This document shows, one piece after another, positions 53,366-64,000 of a DNA stretch of 64,000 bases. Position numbers and translations under genes: made by a program. The notes under the pieces are model-generated. The model worked only from the letters and a program-made list of their open reading frames with translations. It ran no database searches and was not told where the DNA came from. Within the stretch, counting starts at the first letter, position 1. Every line of letters begins with the position of its first letter. Where the stretch lies: the NCBI GenBank assembly GCA_963921425.1, contig OY992839.1, forward strand, positions 1,304,501 through 1,368,500, in the 5' to 3' direction. This DNA comes from Dryas octopetala (taxonomy: Eukaryota; Streptophyta; Magnoliopsida; Rosales; Rosaceae).

Positions 53366-54931
53366 AAATGTCATACCATCTCAGTGTATGATTACGCAAT
53401 TTTTCTGAATTGCAATTTAGTTAGGAAAAATCTGATTGTTTGGAGTGTAAGCCACGTAAAGCACTTCAATGAACAATTATTTTTAGTATCTCATTTTCAT
53501 TTTGTCCAGAGTTTTGGTTCTCATTTTCCAAATGTAAGAACAGATTATTCAACTTTATGAGTAAGAAAAAGTGTGCAGTGAGCTTTTCATTTTAGTTGGT
53601 TGCAACTTGCAACTACTGCTCATTTCTTGGTTTATTACGTAACGTTGAGTGTAAACTAAGAATAGTGTTGCGAGATCCTACCTGATCAGTAGCACATGAG
53701 GACCAAAAATAGAATGTCAGCAAAAAAAAAAAATCCAAATCCATGACAAACAATTAGTTGTCCTTTTATCCTCAGATTTATAAAAGGAAGGTTATTAACA
53801 TAAAAGGCAAAGATAGTCGAAGGGAAACAGAATCTATGTTGTATCTTATTAGACCACAAGACAAACTAGATTTTCACAGGAATCACAACATTCCCACATG
53901 GGCGTGGCCGTCCTCAAAGTGAGGGCTCATTAGACAGATACCAGAGATGCAATACACGTTAGAGACCTCTGGTTGAGAATAAGATTCAATTTACAAAACT
54001 TGATATTGTACCAGTTGCCCTATGGTAATTTGGTTTTACTCATGTTGGTAACAATGTTATTTCAACTCCTAAACATGACTCTCCAAACTGAATAATGTAC
54101 TTTGTGTCCCAGAGTTTTATTACTTCTAATCTTCTTTCTGTTTATGAGACCCAATTGCACATAATGCCATGAATCCTTTTGGGTTTGGTACTCTCTTTTG
54201 TTTTTTTATTTGTTTCATTTTTTCTTACTTTAAATGCTGTGGGAAACCAAGAAGATAATAATGACGGTGTGTTCAATGTCTGGATCACCATTTGCTAGCC
54301 ACGCGATCTGTGTATCACAGTATCAGTCTGCATTTTAATGGAAACCTAAACTTGAACACATTCTTACATGTTCAACTTTTTGGCCAAAATAACTTTTTTG
54401 GGAGTACAGCTACCTAATGGCTAACTAGAATTTCCGGTTGCTCTCTAATTGGTTTCAATTATAATAACGAACCTAATCAATTAGGTATAGAATTACTTCA
54501 ATTTTTTTTTTCTTCTGGTAGAATTACTTCCAATTGATGTAAAGTTATCAAATGTATTGTGGCCTCCTATTATCTTTTAACCATGTTGGATCCTTAACAA
54601 ACCAAACCCAAATTAACTTCTTTAATTTGGCACGTAACAATTTCAATTCTAGTTTAAAAGTAATTATTATTTTTGGAAGAAAGAGTCAATCAGCCTAGAG
54701 TAACAAATCATTAGCCTAGAGGATTACAACATGGAGTAACAGTATGGAGGACAAATGTTAGTAAGCAGTGACCACAACATGAAAGAGTGCCGAAAAGAAT
54801 ATGGATTTTGCATTGCCTAGAAGATTACATGGTATGATTACACAGTAGGGCTAAACAAAAGTTACTTCTGTTTGCACAACAATGCCAAAATAATCTACAA
54901 CTTTCTATACATTTCTGCTCTTTCTATGCAT
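53366..54931. other. Convergent spacer between the cyclin and the ARM/BTB gene
   Basis: About 1.6 kb between convergent genes. It holds the cyclin 3' UTR at the left and AT-rich DNA after that. There are short poly-A and poly-T runs near 53720 and 54500. No gene or structured element is seen. Confidence 0.55.
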
Positions 54932-57900
54932 CTAAGCCTGCTGCGAGCTTGCCTGGATAGGCTTTGTAAGTGCATTAGTGAAATATCTGCGGATCTCTGG
55001 TATGATACGCTTCATCAGTCGGGGATACCTACATATTTTCATTAAAAGATTCGTATTAATATAATGCTGGACACAAATTTAAACACAGAGAGAGAGAGAG
55101 AGAGTACTACTTACCATGGTTTGGTACTCAATTTGTCAAATTGTTCCAATATAAACAGAATGCATGCTTGCCTTAATGACATGGCATTGAAGGCATCTGA
55201 TAACTCAAACATGAGCGAAACGTTTTCCACACAGATGTCCTTAAGAAATAAAATAAGAAGCAATCAGACTAAAACCCAAAACAAAAGAATAATCATCAAA
55301 CCACTTTACTAGCCTCTGGCCCAAGAAAAAAAAGTTGAGAAATTCAAAAACTACTTTAATAGCTCACCTGAGCGATGGCATGCTCACAGAGACGCTTGAG
55401 ACCCTCCAAGAGATACTGATCAGCAGCTCTAAGGAGATCCTGAGCAATATCTAAATCTACATCTACCGATCCTGTGTATATGAATCTAGGAGCAGACAGA
55501 AGATCATAACAATGATCAGGGCTGAAACTGGGGTTTCATTAACTATTAACCCTAACTAGGGGAAGGTAGAACTCCTACCTCATCATCAATTCAAAAACGT
55601 CCCATTTAATATTTGGAATCTCTACATCCTTAGCATCTCTCTCCTGCAACACATTGTTTCAAAATGTTAATAAAAAACATAAAGGAAAAAAAATTCCCTA
55701 CAGCCATTTCATTCTTCACTCTTCCTACCACAAATTTGTGCTTAGCTGGTATACAAGAATATTGATAGGCCAATAGTGTGCAACACAAGAAACATATCAT
55801 ATGGGCCAGTTTAAGGAACTCATTCCTTGTCACATTATTATCACTGTTGAGAAAAGAATCGTGGGAGGAGAGGATTAGATTGAGAGAATTATCAATTAGA
55901 GGAAAAGGCTAAGAAAGACTAAAGATAAATCAAATCTTACCCTGTAACCACCATCAAACATGGCACGGAAGGCTTCAGAAGAAGCAAGCAGACAAATTCT
56001 GTGGGCATAGAACCGCTTACCTGACCAAGGTAAAGCATGAGAACATATACTGTATAGTAACATAAGAGCATATATTGTACTATTAAGAGACAACTAGAGA
56101 AAAGGGAATGCACAGGAACAATCCCCACCTTCTACTAAGAATGTGATGTCAGAAAGTGTAGGATTGTTTACGTATCGCTCACCCAAATACACCTGAAAAT
56201 AGATCCCGTCAATCATGTCAAAAAGCGCCCGACCCTGAATATCCATGCCAACAAGCACAAGATTAGATGTCCAATAAACAAATTAAACATCAAATGAAAA
56301 CCTGTGGGGTTGGCGATGGAGGAGCTGCATCCACATGAGACAGTGAAATGGCTTTTGTAGCCAATTTATGCAAGGCCAAAGAACCATCCTGTTGCTGCTT
56401 CAGGCTTGTAGACTCAAGAAGCCCTAACAGCAACTCTAATCCTGGAAGAAATGAATTTGGCAAAAGTCAAAATCTTGGAACCCAATGTAGGGAACTTAGC
56501 AATATCATCAATGCAAAATAAACCGGACTCATGGGTGGGCTAAACTTTTTATTCCAAGGCACTTGGGTTTTAAATATTAATGGAAAGACTTACAAGCAAA
56601 CAAAGAAGGCAGCCCCATTAAACCAAGCACGCTAGCATGCACACATACATCTCACAATAAGCTTCTAATGTTTTATTCTGCCACAAGCTCTGTCTGTTAA
56701 AAGTTTTAAGGTAAAGAAAAATACCATTTTTAAATGTTATCTTTAATCCTGGTTTGTATTTATTATGGTGCATCACAAGTTTTACCAAACCATTCACAGT
56801 CCTTAGGAAGGCTCCTAAACTACTATACCAAATTGATTTTACAGTTTGGTGTGGTTCAGCTCTTTACAAATGAGCACTTGTTTAGTATTCAAATTCTAAT
56901 GAACAATTTATGTTTTACAGTTTGGTTTAAAAGGAAACCAACTGACCTATCCAACATTCCCCCTCTAAGAATCAAATCAGTAAAGCAAACCCTAAAGCAA
57001 GAGAATCTTAAGGAAATTTTAATGCATAAAATTCCTACCTTCGTTATCAACAAAAATGATTTCTCGATCACCAGGGTTACAAAGATGAGCAAGGGCCAAA
57101 GCCACTCGTCTTTGAACAACCTTCTCTGAAACGCGCATCAGATATAACAGATTGTTTAATACCTGTCGAGAGAAAGCAACAAAGGAACTCAGAACAAACT
57201 ACATAGATATATCAAGTAGTATGAGCACAAGATGCAATTACAAAATAAACTAGACACTGGCCAGCTAAAAGAGAAAGACAGTACAATGTGACGAAACTCA
57301 CTTGTCCACAAATCTTCTCCCCTAATCTTTTCAACGTCTTTTCCACACAATCCTTGGTTTGCTGTAAGTATCAAATATTAAATATGACAAGGCAACGAAA
57401 CTATGACAAAATAGATATGAAAGGGGAAAAATAATTCATGACATAAAGACCAACTAAAAATCAAACATATTAAAGATAAAAGAAAAGCAGGAGAAAGAAT
57501 ACTTGAGCAACGAACTCTCCATCTTGGAGTTTTTGAACACCCCCAAACTTAACAAGAGCTGCAACATTATCCTGCAGAAGAATTTTCAAGTCAGTCTCAC
57601 TGTTATACAAGATTGGATGATGAATAAAGGACAACTGCACTACACACTGAAATTAAACAGGGAAGAACAAACTTTACCTCATTATCTGCAAGACCATACA
57701 GAGCAAATGCAGCATTGTGTTGGAGAGGTACATTTTTTGACTCAAGAAGATTGAGTAGAGGCACTATAGCACCATTATGAACAATGCCAGCTTGGTTGTG
57801 TGTGTCCTAATATAAAAATTAAAAATAAAAGCATTAAGAAAACAAAAGCCAAAATGACTTTGAGGACTATATAACCATCAGTGACTGCATTAAAGTTACA

Positions 57901-59785
57901 ATTGCCCTCTTATCCTATTTCTACATATATGCATGAAAAAATGGACGATGGAAGTGAAAAAATAATAACCTGTGCCAACCTCCCAAGCGCAAAAGCTGAC
58001 ATCTCCCTAACCTGTGCATCAGGTGATTTGAGCATCTCAACTAATGGCTGTACAGCACCCCTCTGAACAATATGTGCCTGCATGAACCACATCTTGTAGC
58101 ATTAAATAAACTTATTTATGATATGACAAGAGGTAGATGTAACTAAAATGGTTTTTCCCTCCACCTTGCAATCTGAGTCAGCCGTGGCGAACTGACCAAG
58201 TAATAAAGCAGCTTCTCTTTGACTCTCCGAACAGCAGGAACTGTCAACAGCATAATGAACATAGGGAGATATCATTGTTTGAAAACAAAGAAATATCTTC
58301 TTAAGACAACAACATGATTTTCCAGAAAATTATAAATGCAACATTACCTGAGTAATCCAATAACAGGTTGTAAAGCACCAGCAAGGAGAACTAGTTTCTT
58401 GATGGGTGCGGATGAGTGGACAAGATTACCTATCACACCAACCTGATAATCCCCACAAATTTCAGATTTCAGCTAGTGCTTTAAAAGGGGTGAGCTTAGA
58501 CCTCTAAAGATATGACAGGGGAAATATTAAATATAAAAATCTGAACTCACGGCTTCATTAGCCATATCTGCATCCTCAGATCGAAGCATTAGCACCAGGG
58601 TAGGCAAAGCATTGCACTCTATAATCTGAAATTTCGCAATTCCAATCAGCTAGCATACGAAGGGTGCCTATCATATACCATCTAATAGGGAAACTTTTAG
58701 CTACCTGATTTTTGTTTTCGTCGTTTTTAAATGCAAGAGTTCGCAGGGCCCCTGCAGCTGCTCTCTGCACCTTTGTCTCAAAGAAGTTAAGTAGTTCAAC
58801 AAGTGGAGGGATACCACCTTCAACCCTGAATGTGCAAGGATATAAGAAATTTTAAATATGGAGATTCTTTAGTATGAGACTCTGAAAGGTAGAAACAAAC
58901 AGACCTGACTCGATTTTTGATGCTGCTATTTTCATGAGCAACGCTAGTGATTGTATCAGCAGCTCTCCTTATAACTCCATCAACTGCTTTCGAGTCACAA
59001 CCACTCTTGTGCCTCTTTAACAGATCAACAAGAAGCGGCAAAGCTCCAGCATCAACTACGAGATGTTGATGCTCCGGCTTCATAACATAAACACAGACAT
59101 AGAAACTATCAATTAGAAAACAAAGATTGAACCTTTGCACCAAATCAATAAACAGTCACCCACAAAAAAATGATATAACTCAAAAAGCAAGAGAGCATAT
59201 ATAGAGTTTGATTACCTTAACGGCTATAAGTCCAAGCACAAAAGCACTTTCTTTCTCAACCTCATGCTCATACGGCATCGGACTGTTGTCACCTTTTGCC
59301 AGCGGCGGTGCCTGTAGATGCTTAACCAGAGCCTGAACTGCTCCACAATCTACAATGTCGTTCAAATTTTCCTCTGCATACAAATTACCAAAAGAGCAAA
59401 AACCCAACAATATCAAAATCATGCGCTTAAATAGATTAAAGATAAGGAATCAGATACTCCAAGATTCAAGAACTCCTGCGAAAATTAAGAGATCCATTAA
59501 CACTTAAATTATAAAATTATAAAAAGAAATACCGTTCTTGGCGAGTTCAACGAGTGCGCGAGTGGCGCGCTTGGCGGCGGCGCGATTGGGTTCGGAGGAA
59601 GAGACTGTGGACTCGAGGACTTGGACGTGGGCGCGAACCTCGCTGAGCAGATCTTGGTGAGCGTCTTGGGGTTCGACGGCCAGGACCTTACGATCTGGTT
59701 CATCTTCGGGTCTTTCTTCTATGAACTCTTCTTCCAGCTTCCGCTTCAAGCTTCGTCTGGAAGGTCGCTTCTGATGGCGATCCAT
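54932..59785 (-). CDS. ARIA: ARM-repeat and BTB/POZ protein, ARIA/ABAP1 type
   Basis: Nineteen exons on the minus strand: 59533-59785, 59216-59373, 58905-59077, 58705-58825, 58551-58625, 58348-58442, 58165-58240, 57970-58077, 57678-57806, 57503-57571, 57302-57361, 57039-57162, 56302-56441, 56129-56192, 55941-56020, 55579-55643, 55368-55485, 55115-55239 and 54932-55028, summing to 709 aa, close to the 710 of Arabidopsis ARIA. ARIA binds the ABA transcription factor ABF2; ABAP1 binds the pre-replication complex and TCP24. A basic N-terminus (RRSLKRKLEEEF) precedes about ten Armadillo repeats (residues 75-500, e.g. VQRAAAGALRTLAFKNDENK). The BTB domain is at about 540-610 (LSDITFLVEGKRFYAHRICL, AMFDGGYRERDAKDVEI), followed by a BACK-like helix region. 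ARIA and ABAP1 are close paralogues, so the symbol is provisional. Exon 14 has a possible alternative acceptor. Confidence 0.93.
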
Positions 59786-61989
59786 GGAGAATGTGAAATG
59801 GTGAATTGGAGAGGGCCGGGGTAGTTCTGGTATGGAAAAAGAGTTTCAGGAATCTCTCTTTGTAAAGATTTGGGCTTCGTTTTGGGTCTCCCGCCAATTT
59901 TTCCCGCTGGAGTTCTCCAATTTTTTTAAAAAAAGCGGCAATTTTTTTTCAGAAAAAAAAAAATTTTGTCCCATTATTTTTTTCCGAAAACATATTTAGT
60001 CTTTCTGTTATATTGTTTACAATTTTATGACATTTATAATTAACATGAAATTTTTTCTCAAATTAAAATTAATAATTTGTTTAAATTCATGAATTTTATT
60101 TAAAAATGACAAAAAAATCATATATGCAACATTCAATTTATTTTCAAACAAAAATTGAAAATTTAAGTTTGTTAAATTGTCCTCATATTGAAATAACCTA
60201 AAATATATTTACCAAATATAGAGTTTTAAAAACATATGGATCAAATACATTTTTGGGGCAAAACATGGGCCAAAAACCTTTTTTTTTTTTTTTTTTTTCC
60301 AAACCAAATTAGTTGTGTTTCAACTTTCAATTTTTGGAAATGGTGCTCCCGCCATCATATATCCGTGGGCTTGGGCTTAGTTAAAGTATCTCGGCAACCA
60401 CCTCAAGCTTAAATGGGCTAGTTCTCATTTTCATTTCTTGGGTCCTACTTAGACTAACCAAGCTCATAAATTCCTTTGGGCTTCTACTGGCTCTGGCTGA
60501 TCTTGGCTCAACTTTTAGGCCCATTTATATTAAAATTTACCTACATTAGTTGGACCCAATTAAAATATCTTTCTTATAGAAGGTTTTATGTATATATTAT
60601 TCAATCGAAAAAGTTTCTCCAAACTTAAATTGTATTAATTGTATTAAAGACATCAACTAATTATTGATGTAGTGATATTTCATGATCTAAAAATAGTGTA
60701 TCGAAATCCGTATGTAACAAAACGGTGCCCACGGGTACCCGACCGGGATGAAAATTAGCTAAGGATTATGAGTATGGAATAGGGCTAAGAAATCCGAAAA
60801 CCAGTGTAAATTATAGTTAGTAGAGTGGGTTGTCGGTGGTCCGAAAGAGTGTGACAGTCTCACAAAGTGACACTGATCGCTAATCAAAGAGTGAAGAAGC
60901 TTAGCGTGTGGTTCCGAATAGAGTACTATTAGCAAGTCGAGATGAGGTCTCAGATTTCCTCACACACACACACACAAACACAGTCGACACAGCTAGGCTC
61001 ATTTTCCATTGCGCAGGACTCTAGGGTTTTGTCCCTCCAACACATAAATGACAAACAAGTCAATCTCAGCTCCATGATCATCAACACCATGGCAATATGG
61101 CATGGACCTCAAGTTCGAGTTTCTCATCAATTAATTATAAATTAATAATAATATCATTAATAATAATGTTAATAATATTAGAATTCACACATGCACCACA
61201 CCGTACCCATCGTACCCAAACTTGAAGAATGAAAAGGTCCACGTACCCCATACACGTATTATTTCATAGCAAGTTGTCACGTGACACATGTACTGTTCTG
61301 TTCATCAGTAGTAAGCTAGTACTAGTACTGCTGTACCAGTGTACCACCCACCTGCTCGGCTGCTCACGCCATCTGCATGTACTTGAGGTTGGCAGCCAAT
61401 AAAATAATTTACCATCTATTTCATTTAAAAGAAAAAACAAAAAATGAAAGTTCCTCCACGTACAATCAGTAATATATTATAAATTTATAGCAAGTAATTA
61501 ATGTTTATTAATTAATTTCGATTAATGATTTCAACGTCAATGGTTTGACTGAATCCCAATTATATTGGAATCAGTGTGAGTGTGTGTGACCAAGGTGGAC
61601 TATTAATGTACTCGATCATTTGTAAGTTAAAGAACAAATTCAATAACCAAATTTAAAAAATGAGAAATTAGTAACCAATTAACAACCATGCATGCATATC
61701 ATGCAATGGGATCGTTATAAAAATTTTGTGAAGGAACTAGGAAGGAAGCAATTGCAAAAAATTATTGGAACTTCCCCATGAGAAAATTGAACTAAATATT
61801 GGTTAATTTAGTAATTAACTAATTGTAAGATTTAATATTAAAATCTTGCACTCGAGGCTCATCGATTGTATGATGGTCCGCCATGGACAGCCGCATGCGT
61901 GCCAAATGTCGACCTTGGAATAAACCGCAGACCAAGGATATCAATATCAATTCCTGCTAAACCCTAAAATAAAGGGATTGGGGGAAGAA
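59786..61989. other. Gene-free spacer right of the ARM/BTB gene
   Basis: The first 150 bases are the ARM/BTB promoter side. The rest is AT-rich with homopolymer runs (poly-A near 59950, a poly-T of about 22 near 60280), a (CA)n run near 60960 and a G-box-centred palindrome GTCACGTGAC at 61276-61285. No gene is supported. Confidence 0.5.
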
Positions 61990-62119
61990 AGTAAAACGTG
62001 GGTTTTCAGTACTTTTTTCAGTGATTTCTTCTTGCTTATAAAAAGGGAGGAGAGAGTAAAACGTGGTTTTTCACTTTTTCAGTACTTTTTTCATTGATTT
62101 CTTCTTGTTCATAAAAAGG
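61990..62119. repeat. Tandem duplication carrying TATA-like ends
   Basis: Copy 1 (61990-62047) and copy 2 (62055-62119) both run AGTAAAACGTGG...CAGTACTTTTTTCA...GATTTCTTCTTG...ATAAAAAGG. Copy 2 has a short extra CACTTTTT section. Each copy ends in a TATA-like ATAAAAAG. Confidence 0.82.
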
Positions 62120-63550
62120 CGAATATTATATCTGACCGACTGGCATATTAAGCAAACAAAAGTTTGTAGCCCAGAGTACTATTTATCAGTCAACATTTTT
62201 GTGGGTTTTAGTTAGTACTGCATAAAGAGATTCCGATCGACATTTATATAGAGCTAGGCTGAGATGCATATATGCCCCATATGGCCGTATATATATTTGT
62301 ACCCATCACTTCTTTTGGATAACATGTACTATTTAATTTGTCTCCAATCTCATATGGTCATGAATTGATAATTGCTATCATTCGACCTTGGAACTTACAC
62401 GTACGTGTACTTTCATACAAGTTTTGCTCCTCACAAAATAGTATTTTTTGAAATACGCACGTGTTTATACAGAATTGTCAATTGTTAATATATATACATA
62501 TATATGTATATCGGTTTAAACCTACACATTGAGTACCGACTAAATGTTCAAACACGTTTGTGAATTTGATAATGTACATACATGTTGTCATGTTGATTAG
62601 ACTGATCTCAGGATTGCGTAAGTTTGTGGTGGCCACCATGGTGTTGTACTTAAGGTATGTCCCATGCAAGTAAAATCAGTAAGGTAATATAGTACTAAGG
62701 AGCTTATCAATAAGGAGAGGACTCAGGATGGATCGTACTGTTTAAATTAAGCAGACAAAGAAGTAAATGCAAGGTGGTGCTTAACCCGTTGTGATATTGT
62801 GTAGGAGGAAGAGGACAAAATAAAAAATATATATCGATTAAAATGAGTACTGAGCTAATTAATCATGCACGTACGTACGTAATTAAAAAACAACTAGACA
62901 AGATCTTATCACGATCTACATGGTATTATAGTACCGAGGGTCCGAGATCGAGAGAGAGAGAGAGATCCACACGTGTGTATGAGATCTGGAAACATGGAGG
63001 AATGGGCCTGGTGTGATTTTAGTGTGTGGTCGACTCTGGGTCTGATTAATCACAGAGAACTTTGATGGATATATCATATGGTGATCATTTTTCTCTTTCG
63101 GTTTCTTTCTGTATTGCATTATATTGGCAACCAAGGAAGATTTTGGTCAACTTCTTATTAATTTTGGTAATAGTTACTCAATATGAATCATGTTTAATTC
63201 CTAGCTTCATGCCTGTACAATATGCATGTACTTATTGTGATTGGCATAAATTCTAGTTTGGTTAATTGCTTGTTCATGGCTTAATTGATTTCGTTGAACC
63301 AAATTTAATGCCTTTCTCTTTTCGACAGGTCAAGGCTTTTAATTACCACCTAAGCCCCAATAACATACAATACGCGTTTGTATACATTAATTAGCTCTTT
63401 AAACTTTAATTGGTGCGTTTAGATGAAGTAATTTGAAACTACTAAGAAATTCACAAATGACGGAATTAAAAATGACGTGATTTAAAATTCTAGAATTTGT
63501 AAATTCTCTTGTTTGGATAAATGTAACCATAATGGAATTTAAATACGAAA
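62120..63550. other. Gene-free spacer
   Basis: AT-rich with TA runs near 62490-62510, a perfect (ACGT)n stretch near 62869-62881 and (GA)n near 62949-62966. The block 63415-63550 contains alternating AATT-rich words such as TTCTAGAATTTGTAAATTC that look like old repeat DNA. No gene is seen. Confidence 0.5.
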
Positions 63551-63569
63551 TTTATAGTAGTTTTATAAA

Positions 63570-64000
63570 AGAGTGATGGTGATGGTGGCAACAATAAAAA
63601 TGATGTTTGTGGTAAGTTGATGATGGTAGTAGGGGTGATGGCCCACGGGCGAGGGGAGAAATGGTGATGGCAAAAATTGGGGTATTGGAGGTGGTGGCAA
63701 CGGCGACATTGGCGGTGAAGGTGGTGGCGACGGCAACGACAATGGTGATGGTGATGGCACTGGTGATGGAGGCGGCGGCGGCGGTGTCAGTGTCGGTGAT
63801 GGCGGTGTCAGTGGTGGTGACAGTGGCGGCGATGGTAGTGGTAATAGTGGCGGCTGTGGTGGTGTTGGTGGTGGTGGCAGCGGGTAGTGGTAGTGATGGT
63901 GGCAGTGGCAGTGTCGGTGGTGGTGGTGGTAACGGTGGCGACGGTGGTGGTCGTAGTGGTGGTGGCAAAGGTGGCGGCGGTGGTGGTCGTAGTGGTGGCA
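63570..64000. repeat. Degenerate GGT/GGC/GAT trinucleotide repeat, continuing past the window
   Basis: For at least 430 bases the plus strand is built of GGT, GGC, GAT, AGT and GTC triplets in irregular order, becoming G-richer to the right. Frames through it encode only Pro-, Thr-, Ala- and Ile-rich low complexity on the minus strand, so I do not call a gene. The many GG pairs give it a high chance of folding as G-quadruplexes. Confidence 0.8.

Noticed and set aside
61276-61285. Perfect G-box palindrome GTCACGTGAC
   Set aside because: No gene start is near enough to give it a target.
63410-63550. AATT-rich block that looks like a MITE remnant
   Set aside because: No paired terminal repeats were found on either side.
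63552-63968. A 138-codon minus-strand frame rich in Pro, Thr and Ala
   Set aside because: It follows from the triplet repeat; such repeats stay open by composition and no conserved residue pattern is present.

Overview
The window is nuclear DNA from a dicotyledonous plant. Genes are split by short AT-rich GT-AG introns, spacers are full of (TA)n and (GA)n runs, and every recognisable protein matches a plant family: plastid SecY2, FZL, CSP41A, WPP-domain RanGAP, plant Miro, P-type cyclin, FANTASTIC FOUR and P-class PPR. A woody rosid would fit, but the sequence alone does not prove the order or family.

Layout. 1-3058 is the 3' part of a Ty1/copia LTR retrotransposon whose left part lies outside the window. 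It sits in antisense inside an intron of SCY2 (minus strand, visible exons 3261-5855), so the remaining SCY2 exons would lie left of the window. 6669-9004 (minus) is a five-exon gene for a plant-specific protein of unknown function. 11241-13759 (minus) is a mitochondrial PPR gene like At4g02820, head to head with the 14-exon MIRO2 gene at 14217-19354 (plus). An 8.4 kb gene-free stretch follows, with one long palindrome at 23388-23804. A FANTASTIC FOUR gene lies at 27800-28843 (minus), with another 3.7 kb of gene-free DNA upstream.

The right half is denser. FZL (32553-37731, minus, 11 exons) is head to head with a coiled-coil protein gene (38264-40750, plus). A second coiled-coil gene (41674-43269, minus) is head to head with CSP41A (44254-46212, plus). 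RANGAP follows (46658-48283, minus, with a 5'-UTR intron), then a P-type cyclin (52431-53365, plus, with a 5'-UTR intron) and an ARM-repeat/BTB gene of the ARIA/ABAP1 type (54932-59785, minus, 19 exons). The last 4 kb is gene-free and ends in a GGT-rich repeat that runs off the window.

The genes are ordinary independent plant genes and not a cluster with one pathway. Several nuclear genes for organelle proteins occur together: SCY2, FZL and CSP41A for the plastid, the PPR protein and MIRO2 for the mitochondrion. Three gene pairs share short divergent promoters. The least explained structures are two hairpins: a roughly 415 nt palindrome at 23.4-23.8 kb, and a compact 34 bp-arm hairpin inside the first intron of FZL. 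All exon borders were read by eye from splice sites, reading frame and family similarity recalled from memory; no search or RNA data was used.
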